Origin: Cryptomeria japonica
Lineage: Eukaryota; Streptophyta; Pinopsida; Cupressales; Cupressaceae
Direction of reading: 5' to 3'
NCBI RefSeq assembly: GCF_030272615.1
Contig: NC_081406.1
Span: forward strand, 118,118,847 to 118,182,846
Length of the DNA stretch: 64,000 nucleotides
How positions within the stretch are numbered: position 1 is the first letter of the stretch; each line of letters opens with the position of its first letter. The translations under genes and the position numbers were made by a program. The notes beneath the pieces are model-generated. The model saw only the letters and a program-made list of their open reading frames with translations. It did no database searches and was not told the origin of the DNA. This document shows positions 34,413 to 44,894 of the stretch, one piece after another.

Positions 34413-35599
34413 ACTATTGGGTCCACTATTCTATAGGGGATGTTGTGGGTTGTGATTTTTGGCATGGTTTGTCTATGGTTCAATGTCTCCTAGAGTGTCT
34501 GGGTTGTCCTTGTTGGAGCTTTCCTATTCTCGTATCTATTGCCTTGGCTTGATGGGGGACTTTATGTGGGGCTTCTCACCCCTTTCTCTATACTGGAGGT
34601 GTTGTTGTTGGAAGATTCCTTTCTTTTTGTCACTTGTTAGTTGTTGGATGTTCTTTTTGCATGATGTTACTAGCTACATATTTATTTTTGTTGTGAGGTT
34701 TGACCTTGAATGCCCTTTCTTTCCTAGAGATGTGGGTGGTTAAGGTCTATTGGTTGTTGTCCTTGGTATGAATGGGACATGTTCTATGCAACTCCCTACC
34801 CCATGTTTTCTTGTCATGCTCTCTTTCAACTAGAGGGTCCTCTTTCTGCCCTATACTGACTATGCCTCATCTATTTTAGTCGTAGAGGGTCCTATTTCTA
34901 GATGTTGGTTTGGGAAAAGGCACTACTACTTGGCCCCCCAAATGGTTGTGGTCAAGTTTTCTTTCTTGCCCTCTACTATTTTTGGGTAATATGACTTTTT
35001 CTCCATGTATTTTGGCCTCTGTGAAAGGATTTGAGTTCGTAACTCTTGTGGAGGTTGTTGTTGTGCTTTTTGGTTGTTCATGTCCTTTCTAAGGTTGTGC
35101 GGTCTAGCAACCTGGCATGTGTTCTTTTTGTGTTGGATTTTTGGGGGGTTGCTTAGGTTTTAATCTCTAAGATTTCATGGGTTTTAATCTCTAGGATGTC
35201 TTGGGTTTTAATCTCTAGGATGTCTAGGGTAGATGGTTTTGGGGGTATTCAACAAATGACATCAACAAGAGCCTAAGATGTCTCTTGGTGTTTGATTAAC
35301 ATGTTTGCATTTTGTTCTGAACTCTTCCTAAAGAGAAAATCCTTGATAGCATATTTCTTAAATACTAGCAACACTTTAATACTTATTTTTAAGAAAACAA
35401 AAGAATGAATCCATAATAAATTAACCAGAACATAGTCTTGACAAGAAAGAATTGGAAACTACCAAATAAAATGTTGATTAACACAAAGATCCATCTACAA
35501 ATAATTTTCAATCCATAAATTAAGGGTTTAATAGCATCCCAATATGTCTAAATAATTATATCAGTAAAATTTATTTGAATATAGATGAGCTCTAACATA
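34413..35599. other. unclassified DNA, G/T-rich on the plus strand
   Basis: It continues the sequence interrupted by the solo LTR. ORFs at 34459-34743 and 34910-35092 are Trp/Cys/Phe-rich and look like chance translations of a T-rich strand. No recognised motif. Confidence 0.35.
35156..35227. repeat. three 24-bp tandem repeats
   Basis: ggttttaatctctaggatgt plus cttg, three head-to-tail copies (35156, 35180, 35204) with 5 differences in the first. Confidence 0.95.
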
Positions 35600-35838
35600 G
35601 TGAGAAGAATGTCCAAAAAAAGCCCTTTATAGGTTGACCTACTAGAAAGCACACTAGAGTGTATGCAATGCTAATGATTTTTTTTTTGGATTTATTTATT
35701 TCCAAGGATTGGATAATACATTTGAAAAAACATGATTCCTTGATGGTGTATTGAAAGAAGGTGAAACTCCTTTGAATCTTAAGAGAGGCAATAATACTCC
35801 CAAAGCAACCAGGTGAAAAATTTGGTGACCATAATTGG
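35600..35838 (-). repeat. conserved block of copy C, first part
   Basis: Matches the left part of 25640-26430. The minus-strand frame GHQIFHLVALGVLLPLLRFK is kept. The block resumes at 54507 after the inserted retrotransposon. Confidence 0.6.
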
Positions 35839-35979
35839 TGTCGAAAGATAGTAAATTAATTATTCACTAGTCATGATGTAGAAAGATCTATTGGAACAAT
35901 AAAGAGGACCCCAATCTCTCAACTTTCATCTGAGTTTCTCTTAGTGCAAAGTTCTCTTTCTTTCTGTGCTTCCTTCAAA
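35839..35979 (+). repeat. 5' LTR (~141 bp)
   Basis: Starts TGTCGAAAGATAG and aligns with 54362-54501 (TGTTGGAAGATAG). The 3' edge is approximate because the terminal CA is lost in both copies. Confidence 0.75.
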
Positions 35980-35980
35980 C

Positions 35981-35992
35981 TAGTAGCAGAGC
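35981..35992 (+). other. degenerate primer binding site
   Basis: tagtagcagagc, two changes from tggtatcagagc, directly after the 5' LTR. Confidence 0.65.
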
Positions 35993-36082
35993 TAGCAACA
36001 AGAGAGATTAGTGAACCCAGGTTCAAGAGAAGTCACTGTAGAAAGAAAAGTAAAATTGCTGAACCCTAACATAATTGGAAAG

Positions 36083-37080
36083 ACATGTGGATTAAAGGGT
36101 TAACCCCAAAAATAAACTATTTTGTGGGCCACAGCTCATTGACGAATCCTAACTATTGATAAACTTAACAAGAGAGGGTTTTCTTTTGTCAATAGATGTG
36201 TGCTATGCTACCAAGATATGGAAAGTATTGATCACCTATTTTTACACTGCAATTATGCTAATGAGATATGGGAGGCTGTTATGGAAGATTTGAAAATATA
36301 TTGGACCCACTCGAAGTTGATGAGAGACTTCATAGAACTCTGGCCCCTATCTCCTTACTGTCACCCTGTTGCAAGAAACCTTTGGCATCAAACTCCCCCA
36401 AATATGGCTTGGAATATCTGGAAGGAGCGAAACCACAAATTCCTCTTTTAGATCATTAAATAAGAAATCAGAGAAAATATCAATGCGGGCTCCCCAGGCA
36501 CATCAAAAGTTCCCACTACTTTGTTGGACCTTTGTGTAAGGAAAAAATGTGGAATCAACAAAAAAAAAATGAGGCTAAATTGGAAAACTAAGTTAATAAG
36601 GTTAACCTACTATCGGTCACCTCCTAAGAAAGATTGGCTCAAATGTAATTTTGATGACTGCTCCAAGGGTAAGCTAGGCCTTTCCAGTGCAGGGGGCTTA
36701 ATTAGAGACCACAAAAGATGGATGATATAAGGATATGGCACAAATATAGGGAGAGGAACAAATAACTGTGTTGAAGCTATGGTGGCTTGGATGGGTCTTT
36801 CAAGACTTTGACATCATGCAAACGAGAATATGATTCTTGAAGGCGATTCCAAACTATTAATTAACTTCTTGAATGAGACCATTATGGCCCCTTGGGAAAT
36901 CAAATGGATTTTATTAAAAATTGTATAAGTATTTGTAGACTTTTTAATGTATTATCGTGAAGCATATCTACAGGAAGGGTAATATTCTTGCAGATGACAT
37001 TGCGAATCAAGGGTTAAGCAGAGATGGTTGGTGGTTTTTCAATTTTGATGAAAGTTCGATGGGACTTAAGAGGTTCTAGA
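36083..37080 (+). pseudogene. LINE RT C-terminus: zf-RVT and RNase H (RVT_3)
   Basis: Near 36085 the frame reads DMWIKGLTPKINYFVG, the usual segment before zf-RVT. The zinc-binding domain shows CVLCYQDMESIDHLFLHC with the C-x2-C...H-x3-C pattern (about 36190-36250) and NEIWEAV. RNase H starts near 36620 (PPKKDWLKCNFDDCSKGKLG), continues GGLIRDHKRW, TNNCVEAMVAWMGLS near 36755, LEGDSKLLINFLN near 36840, and ends GNILADDIANQGLS near 37000. Frameshifts and stops break it. Confidence 0.82.
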
Positions 37081-37179
37081 AAAAGATAGGTTCAAAGCTC
37101 CTCAAGAGGAAAGAGTCAACTACTCTAGTTGGACTGCTAAATACCCTTTTTGAATTAAAAAATGACCACAAATAATATT

Positions 37180-38915
37180 CAAATTCAAAAAAGCGCTAGC
37201 CTTCCTAAAATATGCTACATAGGATTATGATGGCCTGGCTAATTGGCTTGACCTGGAAGTTGAATGACATGGATATCAGGAAATATAAGGATCTAGAGGA
37301 AGGTATAAAACTTAATCCTCAATGGCTCAAAAGGATTTTTAAAGATTAGGATATTACTAGATGGAAAGGCAGTGACTTTAATCCACACAATACCTTTATG
37401 TTTAATAATTGGAAAATAAATCACACATATAGTGACAACGATGACATTCAGATCAAAAAATACCTTTTTTGAAATTATTTTAAAAGTTAATCTGAAAGCA
37501 AAAAATTACAATGGTTTTATCGGTCACTTTCACAAAGATAAACAATGTTCTGCAAGTTTTGTTACAAAAATGGGGGCCCTCTCAAAAGGACTAAAATTAA
37601 AAATTGTGAGGGGCTACAGAGTAATGAGGAAATTTGGGAGCTTTTTCAAAACATGGGGTTCACTTTCTACTTTCTCACCATGAAAGGCTACACCAGATCA
37701 CTCTCTGCTAGGTTTTGCAACTCTTGGTAAAACGGAGTAGTTATGGTGGGAAGCATATCCTTTATGGTGTCAACTGAGTATGTTGTGGAGGTTATGGGTT
37801 TGCAAAATTAAGAAGAAAGAGTGGAGAGATGGAGCACTGGCGACTATAAAGATTATATGAAGAAATTCTTCAAAAAAGAAGAGAATCCTCTAATGATTCA
37901 AAATGGCTATGATCACTCTGCTCTTCCTAAACCTTACCCCATTGTTAGTTATTTTGTGATGAAGTATTTTAACTTATAAGGTAGGTATACTATAGTGCAT
38001 GGATATCATTTCCCAATTCTCAACCATATCAGACATGGTGAGAAAATTAAATTTCTCTCTTTTTTGTACTCATCCTTAGAGTCATGCATTTTGAATGGAG
38101 AGAACCCACTTCTCCATCAAGGTCTTATTTACCTCCTCTACAAATATTCCTTTGAGCATTCTCCAAGCCATAGTAGATTGCTACCCTTGATAAGTAAGGA
38201 GGAAACTTACAAGAAAAAATAAGGTTCTCCCAAGATTGAACTAATTGATTCTAAACCCTACCTCTCACCTGATTCTACTCCCCCGAGTAAGCCTAAGGGT
38301 AAGAAATTGCTTCAAAAAAATGTTCCTTTGGAAGTGGCCTTTCTAAGTGTTAAACTAGATAAAAGAAAAATGGAAACCCCAAATAATTCCCTTGTTAAAG
38401 ACAAAAAAATTGATAAAATGGTCAACTAGAAAGAATAATACTATAGACCTAGATTTGCATGATGCAGACAAAGACAAAGAAAAAAACACCAAACAGGAAA
38501 GAAAATAAAGTAGCTCAAGAGAAAGGAGATCTGCTAGACTTAGAGGCAAGAAGAAAAACTATACACTGGAAAACAAGGAAATGGAAAAAAATAGGGAGGA
38601 AATCTAAAACCTCGAAGATAATGAGGAAACATCCATAGATAACTCAAAGGATGAAGATTTTCAGGTGGAAGATGAAGACCTTGAGGAAGATTTCAAAGAA
38701 GAGATGGAGGAAGAAAGTGAAAAGGAGGAGGATAGTGAAAAGGAAGAGGAGTTGAATAACACTGACCATAGCTTGGTGGCCCCTAACTATCTAGATGGTG
38801 AAGAAATGGTCCATTGTTCTCATGATTCCTTGACTGAAAATGAGAATAAGAGGGATGTGCTAGAGAAACTGAAGGAGTTAAAAGGGGGAATTATTAATGC
38901 GGAGGATAAAAATTA
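37180..38915 (+). pseudogene. unknown ORF downstream of LINE RNase H (ORF-X), first copy
   Basis: Reading frames are broken, but the translation aligns with the second LINE copy: FCNSW..NG....G and STEYVVEVMGL here against FVNSWEKG and DETFIGEISSL at 52350-52435, and YHFPILNHIRHGEKIKFLSF (about 38000) against the segment at 52640-52700. The last part is very acidic (38665-38900, many Glu). I do not recognise it with confidence. The FxxxxExVxEIxGL block is reminiscent of plant mobile domain proteins. Its placement after RNase H is unusual for a plant L1. Confidence 0.6.
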
Positions 38916-39805
38916 GGAATATAATTTTTTTTTGACAATCTCTATAATGCCTTCAGTGCCCTTCATTGGATTACTGAAGGGGTCATGAGTAAAGTTGTTA
39001 TGGGTATGGTGTTGAGATATGGTAAAATCAAGAAGAAAATGAAAAAGCGGATGAAACAGGGATAGGGAACAAAAGAAGAAGATGATGGTGAATGGAAGAT
39101 GGACACTTGGGAAACACAAATTGACAAGCTCCAGAGGAGCTCTAACTTGATAAAGAAGGATTAGCTTCTCTCTAGTTTTTTCCTTTGATTCTTTTATGTG
39201 TTTTGATTACGATCTTAAGATGGTTTGTATCTTGGTCCTACGTGCCTATATGTTTGGACTTAATTATGTTAAGGTCTGATAAAGTTATATTTTTCATGGA
39301 CATGTATTATGGTACTAGAAAGATAAGTAGATTGAAATTAGTTAGGGTTAGCAGGTTAAGCTATAGCGATATGAAGTTTTATTTTTATTTTTAATGGGGG
39401 GCTCTATTTTTATGTTTTGTGGGTTTGGATGTTCTCATCTTGAGATAATGTTGTTGTTTGGTAATCATGTTGTTTCATAGATTTATTGCCTTCTCCCTGC
39501 TTATATAATAAAAAACATAATATTTTATGTGGAGTTTTATTTATCATAATTAGAAAGGAAAGATTACCTACATGTTGTCTCTGAAGATAGAGAAAGTTAT
39601 GTTTGTCACCTAAACAAAAGTAAGTCACTACTATTTTCTTTTCAAGTGATGATATGCTTAAAGATATCATAAAAGATACAAAGGAGGCATTCATGAGTGA
39701 TTAGGGTAACTGTTATAAATTGCCAAGAGTTCTTATTGTAAGATCATAGTAAAATGAAAAGTAGAAACAAACTAAAGTATATAATAGGCTAATAAAATAA
39801 ACAAT

Positions 39806-40720
39806 ATGGCATCAAGAAGTAATATATTTCAACCAAAGACTCCAATTTTCTATGACAAAAAATATGAATTATGTGTCATAAAAATGAGAATGTTATTTTG
39901 TTTTCAAGAGGTGTTGGATCTTGTTGAAAAAGGGTTTCCTAAACCACCAGATGAGGCCACATATCAAGCATTATCATTTGAAGACAAAAATAATTTATTT
40001 TTTTTCTTAAGGTTTCTAGAACCAAAATCTGTAAGATAGCATGGGACATATTAGAAACAACATATCAAGGGACATCAAAGATTACAGTTGCTAAATTGCA
40101 AAAACTTAGTCATGATTTTAAGAATCTATGCATAAAATATTGAGTTTTACTTGATCATTTTCTTAATCAAGTAATGAATGTGGTCAATCATATTAGAACA
40201 TATGGTGAACATTTGCCTGATTAAAAGGTTGTTGAAAAAATTATTCATAGTTTTCTTAGAAAAATTGATGCCACTATAGTTGCAATTGAAGAGTCTTGAG
40301 ATTTGACACAACTCTCCATTGACAAGTTAATTAGATCATTTTTATCTCATGAATCTAGTATGAACAAGAATAAGAATTCTTCTTTAGAGAATTCTTTTAG
40401 ATCAGAGGTGTCATTTGGTAGAGGAAAAGCATCTTCAAATCGAACTTCAAAGGAAAAGGAAGAGGCGGAAGTAGAGATGGAGGCATGATCCCAAATCAAG
40501 AAGAAAGAAAAAATTGTTTGAATCAAAGTTTTAACAATAGAGAACGTAAGAGAAATCATTTTCAATGCTCAACGTTTGATAAGTCCCGTATTCAATGTAA
40601 TTATTGTTATAAATTTGGTCATTTAGCAAATAAATATAGGAAGAACAAGAAGATTCAGACAAACATGTTGCTAATTAGTGAGATATGTTTGATAAAAATT
40701 CAAGAATTTTATTCATAACC
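39806..40720 (+). pseudogene. copia gag of the 35839 element
   Basis: Starts MASRSNIFQPKTPIFYDKKY at the ATG of 39806, continues LVEKGFPKPPDEATYQALSF, and after a deletion and shift VVEKIIHSFLRKIDATVVAI near 40230. A basic Arg/Gly-rich part precedes the zinc knuckle CNYCYKFGHLANKY near 40598 (last Cys changed to Tyr). Several stops. Confidence 0.82.
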
Positions 40721-40734
40721 TATATTGTTTCTCA

Positions 40735-41769
40735 AGAGCGTTCTAGGGATATATGGTTTCTAGATAGTGGTTGCAGCAACCACATGATTGGTAATAAAGA
40801 TTTATTTGCTAGTCTAGATGATTCTATCAAATTTGAAGAGAGGTTGGTAAATGATAGGAAAGTATTTGTAATGGGAAATGGTGTTATACATGTCTTAACT
40901 AAAAATGGAGAAAAGAGATATATTCTTGATGTTAATTTTGTGTCTAGATTAAAACACAATCTAATGAGTGTTGGACAATTAATGCAAAAAGAGAATAGGT
41001 TTTTCTTTATAATGATGTTTGTACAATTTTGGATAGAAATCACATTGGAAGGTTAATTGCAAGGCTTGAGATGACAAGGAATAAAATGTCCACCCTTCAA
41101 ATTCACTATATCCAAGGAATAAAGGAGGTCAATTTCAAGGCAATTCATTTATATCAAACATGGCTTTGGCATTTAAGGTATGGTCGCCTTCAATTTAATA
41201 GTTTGAATTTTTACAAAAGAAAAATATGGTGAATGATTCAGCACCCATTGTGCAACTAGGTAGTTCATGTGAGAGTTGTATATTGGCAATACAATAGAGA
41301 GAAAGTTTTACAGTAAGGAGTTGATATAGAGGAAGAGCACCATTGGAGTTGGTTCAGACTAATATAAGTGGACCCACGCAAGCTCCCTCTTTAGGGGGGG
41401 GAGTATATATTTTGTAACATTTGTTGATGATTTTAGCAAGAAAAACTAGATATACTTTCTCAGATAGAAATCTGAACCTTTCACTAAATTCAAGGAGTTG
41501 AAGGATATGGTGAAAAAAAAAGTGGTTTATTCATCAAAGTTCTTAGATCTGATAGGGGTTGTGAATTCAATTCTAATGAATTTCTAGATTTTTGCAAAGA
41601 CCATGGAAACAAGAGACAATTTACAACAAGTTACACACCATAATAGAATGGTCTAGCAGAAAGGAACAATAAAATCATTATGGAAATGGCCAAGAATATG
41701 TTGAAGGCCAAAAACTTGTCTAGTGATTTTTGGGTAGAAGTAGTATCATGTGTAGTATATATTTTGAGC
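40735..41769 (+). pseudogene. copia protease and integrase (5' part) of the 35839 element
   Basis: Protease: DIWFLDSGCSNHMIGNKDLF near 40750. Then RLKHNLMSVGQLMQKENRFF near 40950 and the integrase zinc region (WLWHLRYGRLQFNSL, then CESC near 41265). The integrase core follows with a DRGCEFNSNEF segment near 41555 and NGLAERNNKII near 41650; the two Gln codons before NGL are both stops. The coding region is interrupted at 41770 by the inserted LTR element. Confidence 0.8.
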
Positions 41770-41774
41770 ATAAG

Positions 41775-42955
41775 TGTTATTATTTACTAAGTTTTCATTA
41801 GTTTTATGTCTAAAGTCATCCTATATACTCTAGTCGGTTAATACTACCAAAATATTCAGTCAGTAAGCACTAAAGCAGTCAGTTACAAAAGAAAGGAGTC
41901 ACAGAGTTAAGTATACACCGAGCTATCTACCGAGTAATGTTCTATGTCTACTGAGCAACAAAGAAGGTATACCGAGTAATCCAAACCGAGTAGAAATGTG
42001 TTACCAAATTCCATCAACCTAGACACATATGTGGAAACATGTTACAAGAATCAAGGAACAGGGAACCGTTATCACATAGGAAATTGCACTTCAAGATTTA
42101 GTATGATTTTGAGGAAGTTTATCCAATGAAATAATTTATATGTTTATTCATTTGATGAATCTTGTTTGTAAGATCGAAGCATGAACAGATCACCATCCCA
42201 AAGATCTATCTATACAGAGTGATTTGAGAATCAAAATGCGAGACATGTGTGATAGAAGAGTTAAAAAGGAAAATCATAAGAGGACACATTAAGTTGTGAC
42301 TGCTACGACTGACAAAGATATTCAGATGTCACCGAGAAAGTCTTCAGAGAATAGTTTAAGGGATAGAGTAAACATAAGGGTTTACCAAGTTAATTTATCA
42401 ATTACTGAGGTATTCTATGACAAGGTAATTTCATATTAAGAACATAGAATTTGCTATGAAATTTCAGATGTAAAGTTGTAGATATTTGTAAAGATTTTAT
42501 TGAATCATTTGAGTTTTAATAGAATCCTTTAACAAGGTAAAAGACTCTAACAAAGTTTATAAATTGTAAAGCCTTTAACCAGGTGTAGCATTTTGTATAA
42601 GTGTTGTAAAATCCTTTAGCAAGGTAGATCTAAAGATCTTGATACTCCTAATAGGGTAAGCTATCAGAAATAGCTAAACATGTAGCTCTAACTAAGAAAC
42701 CTTTATTATTGCAATAGTGAAGTTCTGGGTGCCATCCCCACTGAAGTTTTTCTCTCTAACAAAGAGTTTCTGCGTAACCAAAATATTTGTGTTATTGAGT
42801 GAAATGTGTATGAATGTCATTTCTATAATTATGTGTGATGAGATCAATAGTTTACAATTTATGTTTATTAGTAAGATTGTTTTTGAAGAAAAGTTTTGAA
42901 GTACTGATTCACCCCTCCCCTCTCAGTACATTAGCCTTCCGAGTTGGCCATAACA
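41775..42955 (+). repeat. 5' LTR of the 8-kb element
   Basis: TGTTATTATT...CATAACA. It contains repeated cga/cgg-rich short words (accgagtaat, ctaccgag) and a series of cctttaacaaggt-like repeats near 42520-42640. Confidence 0.93.
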
Positions 42956-42957
42956 AT

Positions 42958-42969
42958 TGGTATCAGAGC
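42958..42969 (+). other. primer binding site of the 8-kb element
   Basis: tggtatcagagc, two bases after the 5' LTR. Confidence 0.95.
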
Positions 42970-43017
42970 TTCAATCTTGGAAAAGGGTTTAATAGCCTAA
43001 AGAGAAAGATCTTATCA

Positions 43018-44250
43018 ATGGAAGGCTACAAACAATCTCGGAGAATTGTGAATCTTCAAGAAGAATTAGATCATGCTAATCAAGTGATTGCAGATATGTA
43101 GAGACAAATGCAAAGATCACTGAAAGTCAGAAGAAGGTTGTCTGATAATTTACAGGACTCACAAGAGTTGGTAGAACAAATTGAGACATCATCTAAGAAT
43201 AGTATATCAGAAGAGACTGAAGAAATGATTGGAGAACTAAAAGAAAAGAACAAAGCATTGACTGAATAGCTGAAAGAAATGAAAAGAGAACATGAGCATT
43301 TCAGCACACAAATGACTAAAAATCTTGATGCATTAAGAACAGCTGAGGATAACATAATAGACATGGAAAGGGAAAAACAATAGCTAGAAGCGTTGGTGTC
43401 TGAAAAGAATGTTGAAATCACAAGAATGACTAGAATTCAACATAATCTTTCTAATCAATTGGGTTATGCACATCATGAATCAAGTCTAAAAGAAAATGAG
43501 AATCAAGCATTGAAACTTGAATTATCAAGATTGACCAATGAACTTGAAGCAGAGAAGAAATCAAAAGAAACATTGAAGAAAAGTTATGAAGCATCAAGGA
43601 TGTTGAATGAGCAACTAAATATAAGAAGACTCAACAAAGATGTAGGACTCAGTTACAAAGAAAATCACTCTACCAAGAAAGGGATCAACACCACCGAGAG
43701 AGGGGACTCATCAAAGCAAGCTGGAAACAAGGAGAACATCAAAGGAAAGAAGCCTATCTGCAACTACTGTGGAAAGCAAGGACATACTGCCAACATGTGC
43801 CAAATCTGAAAAGGTAAGCAACCGAATGTCACTAGATCTGATATTTATTGTTACAATTGTAATAAGTATGGTCAGACACCTAAACAATGTAGGACAAAGT
43901 CTGCTAGCAATTTTCAGAAGGCAAAATTTAAGGAGTTTTGCAAAAATTACAATAGATATGGACACACTACCGAGAAGTGTTGGTTTAAGCAGAAAAACTA
44001 TATGATGTCTTCACACCGAGAAAATACTAGAAGCTACCGAACTCACACAGATCTTAACCGACTGTATACTGTAGTACCATGGGATTACAATACAAGAATA
44101 TGGTGTGAATGTTGTGGAAGGTATGGACATATAAGTGCAAACTGTATGATAAGGTTTGGAATGAACAATCGAAGATCATGGAGAAATCCTAGAATGGCAT
44201 GCTTTCATTGTCATAAAGTTGGACACTTGGCTAAAGATTGGAGAGATTAG
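43018..44250 (+). pseudogene. gag-like protein with coiled coil and five zinc knuckles
   Basis: The ATG at 43018 opens MEGYKQSRRIVNLQEELDHA; a stop follows at 43099. The next ~230 codons (to 43750) are Glu/Lys/Leu-rich with heptad-like spacing, a likely coiled coil. Five CCHC-type knuckles follow: CNYCGKQGHTANMC (43759), CYNCNKYGQTPKQC (His to Gln), CKNYNRYGHTTEKC (second Cys to Tyr), CECCGRYGHISANC (44105) and CFHCHKVGHLAKDW (last Cys to Trp). The first and fourth are intact. Stops at 43099, 43267, 43381 and 43807 break the frame. The capsid-like UBN2 segment typical of copia gag is not evident. Confidence 0.7.
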
Positions 44251-44894
44251 CCTAGAGGAGATACTAAAGAGATAAAAATCAAATTACAGAAAATCTAGAA
44301 AAAGAAGGAAATTGAGTCAAAAAATGAAGAAAGCACCTTACCGATCGAGTTAGGTGCATCTACTTTGAATTAATCAGTAAAGGTATGAAGAGACTGCATT
44401 CTCTCAAGGCTAGATCTTAACAGTTCCTATTTTATCATGTACTTAATTTCAAAATCTGCATAGCTAAGATGCATTAGCAAATTTGAAATTCTATCTAGTC
44501 TTTTAGAGTACTAGTGAAATCAGTAAGTGCAGGAAGCCTATCTAGTTGGTAAAAGCGTAAAAGGAAGTTAATCAATTTAGTGGAACCAAGTGCATTTAAT
44601 GTTTTCTTACCTAAATGCACAAAGCTCGATAAGGTAAAATGTGTACTTAAAGTTCTTCGTGTGATCATTTTACACTTACCAGTTATCAAAGAGCAGAGCT
44701 AAGAGATTCAAAGGTGATCAAACATCTCCCAAGCGAATTTCAAGGTATTTATACAACAATCTCAAATACATTTTCAAGCCAGATAATCGGTCAATATAAG
44801 TTGTGAACATCTACATTATATTTACTAAGTCGAAAGTGTTTTTCTGGTTAGTTAAAACCCTAAGCTCTCTCGTTAGTAGAAATACAAGTTTGAA

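Larger units (their letters stand above)
36083..39544 (+). mobile_element. 5'-truncated LINE (L1-like), first copy
   Basis: Inserted in the copia leader. Flanked by cataattggaaag (36070-36082) and cataattagaaag (39545-39557), a 13-bp duplication with one mismatch. It starts in the C-terminal part of the LINE RT, continues with a zinc-binding domain and RNase H, then a long unknown ORF, and ends in an A-rich tail region (about 39500-39544). Endonuclease and most of RT are missing through 5' truncation. Confidence 0.75.

Noticed and set aside
34459-35092. Plus-strand ORFs rich in Trp, Cys and Phe, resembling membrane proteins
   Set aside because: Composition follows from a T/G-rich strand; no family motif, splice signals or second copy.
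39497-39535. aataaaaaacataatattttatgtg as target duplication of the first LINE
   Set aside because: It resembles the second LINE's target site, but no copy lies left of the first LINE; cataattggaaag at 36070 and its partner at 39545 fit better.
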